From contig JBBRYB010000021.1 of the NCBI GenBank assembly GCA_038238115.1, positions 1-62,898 of the forward strand: a DNA stretch of 62,898 nt, given 5' to 3'. The notes below the pieces were generated by a model, which was not told the DNA's origin, did not search any database, and was given only the letters and a program-made list of their open reading frames with translations. Positions 58,679 to 62,898 of the stretch are shown here, one piece after another. The position numbers were made by a program, and so were the translations under genes. Positions within the stretch are counted from its first letter, which is position 1, and each line of letters begins with the position of its first letter. This stretch comes from JBBRYB01 sp038238115. Lineage in GTDB: Bacteria; Actinomycetota; Actinomycetes; Propionibacteriales; Nocardioidaceae.

Positions 58679-59165
58679 TCATCCGGTCGCCGCCGCCCGG
58701 AGGCGGGACAGCCGCTCGTGCACCCGCCGCAGCGAAGCGAGGTTGCCCGTGCATCCGTACAGCTCGGCCGCCTGGCGGAGCGGCTCCACGGCGGCCTCCG
58801 GTTGGCCGGTGAGCTCGAACACCTCCGCCAGGTCTGCGTAGGAGTCGGCGCGCGGATCCAGCATGTCGACTGGCTCCCCCAGCGCCACCGCCTGAAGGGC
58901 GAGCTGCTCGGCCTTCCCTGTGTCCCCACGACGAGCCACCGCCTTGGCGGCCACCTGCCGCCAGGCCATCTGGGTCAGCACATCATCGGGCGCACCGCGC
59001 TGCGCCGCACGATCTGCCTGAGAAGGGGCCTCGTCAAGCCTGCCCGGCCGATACAACGCCTCAGCCACGTACACCAACAGCTCATCGAAGCGCCCACGCG
59101 TGTTGGCGACCTGCCGCGACCGCGCTAGGCGGTGTAGAGACCGACGTCATCGCCAGCTGTCTCGA
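58679..59165 (-). pseudogene. C-terminal TPR remnant of a cyclase/AAA-ATPase-type protein
   Basis: RFDELLVYVAEALYRPGRLDEAPSQADRA to VLTQMAWRQVAAKAVARRGDTGKAEQLALQAVAL, ADSYADLAEVFELTGQPEAA and LYGCTGNLASLRRVHERL form TPR helices like the end of adenylate/guanylate cyclase-type AAA ATPases. Upstream, ETAGDDVGLYTA lies in a different frame (shift near 59130) and precedes it as in the family. The rest of the protein is missing. The open frame could still express about 130 residues. Confidence 0.6.
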
Positions 59166-59193
59166 ATACGGGATGCGACGAGCTCTTGGGTCA

Positions 59194-59210
59194 GGTTTGT
59201 GATGGAAACC
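59194..59210. promoter_or_regulatory. Operator box 1 of the membrane protein/HTH operon
   Basis: GGTTT-N7-AAACC, same half site as box 2; 45 bp centre to centre. It lies immediately upstream of the -35 box. Confidence 0.5.
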
Positions 59211-59212
59211 GG

Positions 59213-59241
59213 TTGACGGTTCTGTTCCGGTGGCCTATGGT
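59213..59241 (+). promoter_or_regulatory. Promoter of the membrane protein/HTH operon
   Basis: TTGACG (59213-59218), 17-bp spacer, TATGGT (59236-59241), 30 bp before the ATG at 59271. Confidence 0.7.
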
Positions 59242-59256
59242 TTGCACTACAAACCA
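59238..59256. promoter_or_regulatory. Operator box 2 of the membrane protein/HTH operon
   Basis: TGGTTTG-CACTA-CAAACCA, a perfect 7-bp inverted repeat. It overlaps the -10 box and the start point, as for a repressor. Confidence 0.75.
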
Positions 59257-59270
59257 GTTGGGAGAACGCC

Positions 59271-59876
59271 ATGGACGCTCGCGCACTCACCGCGGTCGGC
59301 GGTCGCTACTACACCCTTCGCGGGCTCTTGCTCCTTCCGACCGGGCTGATATTTCTCGCTGCCGGACTGTTCAACATGCCGCCCATAGGCGATGAGCCGG
59401 TCAGCGGCAGCGCGCCGTGGTTCGTGGTGGCACTAGGTGTCGCCGCTGTCGGGTACTTCGCGTTCAACCGCTACTACGTCACAAAGTTCGGCCGGGTCGA
59501 GCCGTCGAGGCGAACGCTGGTGCGCATCACGATCTACACCGTCCTGTGCGCGGCGGTCATCAGTGTGGGCATCACCCTCGACATGCAGCTCGACCTGCCG
59601 ATGTCGTTGTTCGGTGCCGCGTACGGCGCCTCGCTGCTGGTCTACTACCGCATGTTCGACGTCCTCAGGCCCCACCACCTGGCCCTGCTCGGTGGCTTCA
59701 CAGTCCTCGCTCTAGCACCGATCTGGGGCGGTGCCCACGACAAGGTGTCGTTGATGATGATCCCCATGGGCCTGGTCACCATCGCCGTCGGGCTCTGCGA
59801 CCATCGCGACCTAGTCAGCTCCCTGAGGCGCGCGCCTTTCGCCGGAGTCGACGAGGACGTCCATGGTCGATCCTGA
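59271..59876 (+). CDS. Membrane protein cotranscribed with a winged-helix regulator
   Basis: A 201-residue protein with about six helices (LRGLLLLPTGLIFLAAGLF; WFVVALGVAAVGYFAF; ITIYTVLCAAVISVGI; MSLFGAAYGASLLVYY; LALLGGFTVLALAPIW; VSLMMIPMGLVTIAVGL). GGGAG lies 7 nt before the ATG. The HTH gene downstream overlaps by 14 nt. Such two-gene units (membrane protein plus HTH regulator of the ArsR/MarR-like kind) are common in actinobacteria; the membrane protein function is unknown. Confidence 0.8.
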   Translation: MDARALTAVGGRYYTLRGLLLLPTGLIFLAAGLFNMPPIGDEPVSGSAPWFVVALGVAAVGYFAFNRYYVTKFGRVEPSRRTLVRITIYTVLCAAVISVGITLDMQLDLPMSLFGAAYGASLLVYYRMFDVLRPHHLALLGGFTVLALAPIWGGAHDKVSLMMIPMGLVTIAVGLCDHRDLVSSLRRAPFAGVDEDVHGRS

Positions 59877-60228
59877 CCCCGACCTCAGCCTGGACCGGCT
59901 GGTCCACGAGCCAGGCCGGCTTGCGATCTTGACCGTCCTCTCCTCGATCAGCAGCGCCGACTTCACGTTCCTCCAGCAGGCGACTGGCCTCACCAAGGGC
60001 AACCTGTCCAGCCATCTCACCAAGCTGGAGGAGGCCGAGCTCCTCACGATCGAAAAACGATTCGTGCGCAAGAAATCACATACCACCGCCTCGCTCACCA
60101 AGGTGGGCCGGCAGCGCATCGAGGCGCACTGGCGGCAGCTGGAAAGACTCAGAACGCAGTTCAGCCCCGGTCGCAGACCGGCACCGTCATCCGGAGGAAG
60201 GGCAAACGGTCAGCCACCCGAGACGTAG
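59863..60228 (+). CDS. Winged-helix transcriptional regulator (ArsR/HTH_27-like)
   Basis: A 121-residue regulator. LVHEPGRLAILTVLSS, DFTFLQQATGLTKGNLSSHLTKLEEAELLTIEKRFVRKKSHTTASLTKVGRQRI is the transcriptional regulator winged-helix domain described for YbzH/HTH_27-type proteins. Coupled to the membrane protein upstream; the two inverted repeats at the operon promoter are likely its own sites. Confidence 0.9.
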   Translation: MVDPDPDLSLDRLVHEPGRLAILTVLSSISSADFTFLQQATGLTKGNLSSHLTKLEEAELLTIEKRFVRKKSHTTASLTKVGRQRIEAHWRQLERLRTQFSPGRRPAPSSGGRANGQPPET

Positions 60229-60450
60229 CTCCTTGTCCGGCCGCCAACGCGGTTAGACTGCCTGACCCTCGACCCACCCGAGCCAGCCCGGATCCGCACA
60301 AGCGCAGGACAGCGAGGGACGCGGAGGACGCGAGCAGGTCCACGCAGTCCGCGAGCTGCTCTTCGCGACCTGCGTCTTGTCCCCCGCGTGCAGGTGGGTC
60401 GATTCGACGACTTTATTACCGGGTCTGCTGAGTTGGTTCGGTTCGCGTCT

Positions 60451-61395
60451 TCAGCCGTTGACGGCGCTGAGGACTCGGTCGAGCGTGTCCACGGTGACCG
60501 GCTCGTTGAGGTACTCGGCCACCCAGCCGGCGTTGAGTGCGCGTTCCTGGTCGGTCGAGGAGGTCAGCCAGCGTTCGCAGCCGACTCGGGCGATGTGGCC
60601 CAGCTGAGCCACCAGCATGGTCAGATCTCCCCTGTCGCCCAGGCGGCCGGGTCCGCCGGCGTCGAGATAGGCGGCGTACAAGGTGCGCATCCGGTCGGGC
60701 TCTCCCAGCCCGTACTCGAACAGCGCGCAGCCAAGCTCACCGTTCACGTCGCCGGGGCCACTGTTCTCCCAGTCCAACACGACCAGACCCCCTCCCGGCG
60801 TGCACCGGAGATTACCCGCCCACAGGTCCCGATGACAGACCTGAACACGGTATGGCGAGGCGAGGGTGCCCTCAGCCTCGAGGACGCCAGGCAGCAGAGC
60901 CGCGAGCCGGTCGACGAACGGCGCGTCGGCCGCCCGTAGACGCATCAGCAGCCCCTGCCACACCTCGGCGCCGACCGGGTCGACGTACCACCCGTCAACC
61001 GGCTTGCCCGTGGGCACCCCGACCGCATGAATCGCCGCCAGCAGCCGTCCCAACTGGCCGGGATCCAGCCGCCTATCAGCCGACAGTACGTCGATCCACT
61101 CATACACCCGCACCTGGCGACCGCCGATATCGGCGACCACCATGCCGTCAACGGTGCGCACGACGGTTGGCATCGGCACCCCCGCCAGACGCACCAAATC
61201 CTGGTAAGCCGCATCGAACTCCGCGTCTTCCACCGCAACCACAAACCGGGCATACTTCACCGCGAAGCGGCCGCACTCGGTCACCAGCCGCCAAACCTCA
61301 CCGAGCTGCCCGACAGCCACCGGGCCGTCCAGCCACACCCGCTTACCCAGGCCGAACCGCTCAGCGACGAAACCAGCGTGCCTCGCATCGAGCAC
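60451..61395 (-). CDS. Aminoglycoside phosphotransferase-like kinase, intact copy
   Basis: A 314-residue protein of the APH/choline kinase fold. FAVKYAR holds the N-lobe Lys, H188-R-D190 in VCHRDLWAGN with N195 is the Brenner catalytic motif, and D208 in VVLDWE binds metal. GTG start at 61395. Members phosphorylate antibiotics, sugars, homoserine or choline; substrate cannot be told. A deleted copy lies at 56031. Two tandem 11-bp repeats lie about 100 bp upstream. Confidence 0.88.
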   Translation of the reverse strand: MLDARHAGFVAERFGLGKRVWLDGPVAVGQLGEVWRLVTECGRFAVKYARFVVAVEDAEFDAAYQDLVRLAGVPMPTVVRTVDGMVVADIGGRQVRVYEWIDVLSADRRLDPGQLGRLLAAIHAVGVPTGKPVDGWYVDPVGAEVWQGLLMRLRAADAPFVDRLAALLPGVLEAEGTLASPYRVQVCHRDLWAGNLRCTPGGGLVVLDWENSGPGDVNGELGCALFEYGLGEPDRMRTLYAAYLDAGGPGRLGDRGDLTMLVAQLGHIARVGCERWLTSSTDQERALNAGWVAEYLNEPVTVDTLDRVLSAVNG

Positions 61396-61487
61396 GAACT
61401 GACCCTAACCAACCGGACACTTTTAGACCCGACAACAGCGCGTAGAAGCCACCCCAGCACCCCCTTCAGCCGCGACCCACGCCTTTC

Positions 61488-61509
61488 GATAGGTGGTAGA
61501 TAGGTGGTA
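61488..61509. promoter_or_regulatory. Tandem 11-bp repeat upstream of the kinase gene
   Basis: GATAGGTGGTA occurs twice in direct tandem (61488-61498, 61499-61509), one helical turn apart, so two protein subunits would bind on the same face. The deleted copy keeps one degenerate unit near 56416. Confidence 0.5.
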
Positions 61510-61664
61510 CCTTCGGCCACCTTGAGCCCGGGAGCACAGGGCCACAGGTCCTCAGATTTCGGCACGATCGCCCGGCTTGGCCTCTCAAGGAACCGATCAG
61601 ATCGTTCGGTGTTCTGGACGGCTCTTCGCTCTGGGCGGCGGGTGGCAGGATTTCCCTGTGACCG

Positions 61665-62095
61665 ATGGTGATCGCGGAGGCGCTGCGCCGCTGCGTCCAC
61701 GTTGGTCGCGTTCTGCTACTAGATGTTGGGGTCGCCGTTCGATGCGAGGACGCCGGACTGGAGCGGGAGTGGCGGTCTCGGGACTCCTACGACGCCTCCC
61801 GGGCATTTGTGTCCACGTGGTGCCACCGGATCGCGCACATCGTGTGCGTGGACCGGCTGCGCGGTGCGCACCGTCGACCGCTTCCGCGCGACCTCCAGGA
61901 CCCGGGCAATGAGATCTGTGCCCCGCTGGTGCCGGCGCTCGACGTCCCCTGGTTGATGCCTGCTCCCAGCGCGTGGACCGCCACGTCAGAGACAGGAGCT
62001 GCGATGGAGCGGGCGGCGGACGTGCGGCTCGCTGCCCTAACCGAACTCCACGGGTTCGAGAGCCATGAGGGCCCCCCCTTGAGGTGCCGGGAACG
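61665..62095 (+). pseudogene. ECF sigma factor remnant (SigJ/TIGR02960-like)
   Basis: One frame reads DSYDASRAFVSTWCHRIAHIVCVDRLRGAHRRPLPRDL (in pieces: region 2.3-2.4 of ECF sigma factors, cf. S.Y..SR..V.TW.HRIA...C.D.LRG..RRPLP.DL) and then DVPWLMPAPSAW, the DVPWLQPYPD linker characteristic of the group with an extra C-terminal domain. Region 2.1 before it is scrambled and region 4 after it is absent. Probably a decayed gene; I could not follow the remaining parts. Confidence 0.5.
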
Positions 62096-62277
62096 CATAC
62101 AGAGCTTCCCGCCAGTCACCCGGACAGAGTCTGGCCAGACGCCGGCCCTACCGGAGTCGCCGAGTAGCCGCGTAATGGTCGCTGGGCGCCCGGATCAGGC
62201 GATGAGCGAGTGGTCCCGGGTGGACGTCGGTTGGGGCGTGCCAGTCTGGTCCCCACCGGACAACCTGGAGGTGTCAC

Positions 62278-62721
62278 ATGGCCGTGTCGTACCAACTGGT
62301 GATCGACTGCACGTCACCCGAACCGCTCGCCCGTTTCTGGGCCGAGGCGTTGCGCTACGTCATCGCACCTCCGCCGGCCGGCTTCGACTCGTGGGACGAC
62401 TGGTACAGGTCGGTCGGTGTGCCAGAGGACGAGATTGGCCTTGGCGCCGACCGGATCGAGGATCCCAACGGTGAGGGTCCGCGGATTTGGTTCCAGGTCG
62501 TCCCCGAGAAGAAATCGATCAAGAACCGCATCCACATCGACGTCAACGCGACCGGTGGCCGCGGTTCGCCTTTCGCAACCCGGCGCGAACAGGTCGAGGC
62601 TGAGGCGGCGCGGCTCGTGTCACTTGGTGCTACGCGGCTGCCCACGATCGTTGAGGAAGGTCTGGACCACTACGCGGTGGCGTTGATCGATCCCGAGGGA
62701 AACGAGTTCGACATCAACTAG
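62278..62721 (+). CDS. VOC-family (glyoxalase-like) protein
   Basis: A 147-residue protein. YQLVIDCTSPEPLARFWAEALRYV, the W-x-D-W loop, IHIDVNATGG and HYAVALIDPEGNEFDIN form the two beta-alpha-beta modules of the glyoxalase_6-like VOC superfamily; the H/E metal set may be kept (H in RIHIDV, E in GNEFDI). GGAGG is 6 nt before the ATG. Roles range from glutathione-independent resistance to epimerases; specific role unknown. Confidence 0.9.
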   Translation: MAVSYQLVIDCTSPEPLARFWAEALRYVIAPPPAGFDSWDDWYRSVGVPEDEIGLGADRIEDPNGEGPRIWFQVVPEKKSIKNRIHIDVNATGGRGSPFATRREQVEAEAARLVSLGATRLPTIVEEGLDHYAVALIDPEGNEFDIN

Positions 62722-62729
62722 GGCGTCGC

Positions 62730-62743
62730 GGGCGCAGGCGCCC
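62730..62743 (+). terminator. Candidate hairpin terminator after the VOC gene
   Basis: GGGCGC (62730-62735) and GCGCCC (62738-62743) within a very GC-rich stretch 9 bp after the stop. The formal loop is only 2 nt, so a shorter stem would form; no T-run. Confidence 0.3.
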
Positions 62744-62821
62744 GCCGCCCGCGTCATTCCGGCTCCCCTCTGTCAAGAACGCGGTTTCGGCGCCTGCGAT
62801 TGTGCGTCGACGTTTGTCGCT

Positions 62822-62859
62822 GTCAAGGTCGTTCGTCCGGTGGGGCGCTGCACCTTGAC
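62822..62859. repeat. GTCAAGGT inverted repeat near the window end
   Basis: GTCAAGGT (62822-62829) and ACCTTGAC (62852-62859), 22-nt gap; another CTGTCAAG occurs at 62770. Nothing else was recognised between 62744 and the end. Confidence 0.35.
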
Positions 62860-62898
62860 GGCTCCGGCGCGTCGGCGCCGGTGGCGAGGAGCCGAAGC

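Noticed and set aside
56031..60941. Mobile element bounded by the duplicated kinase sequence
   Set aside because: The repeats are direct-orientation gene copies with coding content; no transposase, integrase or terminal inverted repeat was found.

Overview
The window is GC-rich with GTG starts, 4-nt GTGA/ATGA gene overlaps and several start codons that look leaderless. Gene content (actinobacterial-type QcrB, truncated haemoglobin O, EttA next to a single-stranded DNA-binding protein, dynamin-like GTPase pair, stand-alone LigD-type polymerase) points to Actinomycetota, most likely a Nocardioidaceae-like member of the Propionibacteriales. The order is inference from protein character only. No rRNA, insertion sequence, phage module or CRISPR array was seen. 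One tRNA (Arg-TCT) is present.

Left part (1-20.7 kb) is housekeeping-like: 3' end of qcrB; glbO; acyl-CoA thioesterase; thiolase; a YceI/MarR divergent pair with two matching operators; ettA and ssb; two overlapping dynamin-like GTPases; a PrsW-type protease; tRNA-Arg; small membrane and lipoproteins; a GNAT protein; a 2H-phosphoesterase homologue that has lost both HxT motifs; an AlkA-like glycosylase; a decayed P-loop kinase; a LigD-type polymerase; and a divergent PaaX-like regulator/membrane protein pair.

Middle part (20.9-36.5 kb) is a quaternary-ammonium catabolic island. On the minus strand a peptide/nickel-type ABC importer (binding protein, two permeases, fused double ATPase) runs into a choline-sulfatase. 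On the plus strand an IclR regulator precedes a beta-keto acid cleavage enzyme, L-carnitine dehydrogenase, two hot-dog thioesterases, an acyl-CoA dehydrogenase, a deleted ATP-grasp acyl-CoA synthetase remnant and caiD. Read as a pathway: gamma-butyrobetainyl-CoA to crotonobetainyl-CoA to carnitinyl-CoA, then carnitine to 3-dehydrocarnitine to betainyl-CoA to glycine betaine, joined by choline sulfate to choline. A metallophosphoesterase pseudogene lies between the two halves.

From 36.6 to 43.8 kb there are single genes (LVIVD-repeat secreted protein, GNAT, small alpha/beta-barrel protein, YCII protein, luciferase-like monooxygenase, divergent MsrA) mixed with pseudogenes. From 44.0 to 53.9 kb is a complete sugar island: alpha-glucosidase, sugar ABC importer, SDR dehydrogenase, an Anabaena-sensory-rhodopsin-transducer-like protein, KDPG aldolase and KDG kinase on the minus strand, and divergently a GntR regulator with an enolase-superfamily dehydratase. 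Together these could carry out uptake, hydrolysis and semi-phosphorylative Entner-Doudoroff catabolism of an alpha-glucoside or sugar acid.

The right end (53.9-62.9 kb) is an eroding accessory zone: TetR with a clear operator, frameshifted cupin and methyltransferase genes, an intact aminoglycoside-phosphotransferase-like gene and a twice-deleted second copy of it 4.3 kb away, peptidase E, membrane proteins, a probably autoregulated membrane protein/winged-helix operon, an ECF sigma factor remnant and a VOC protein. In most of the broken genes where I could follow both frames, the frame change is the same class (minus one).
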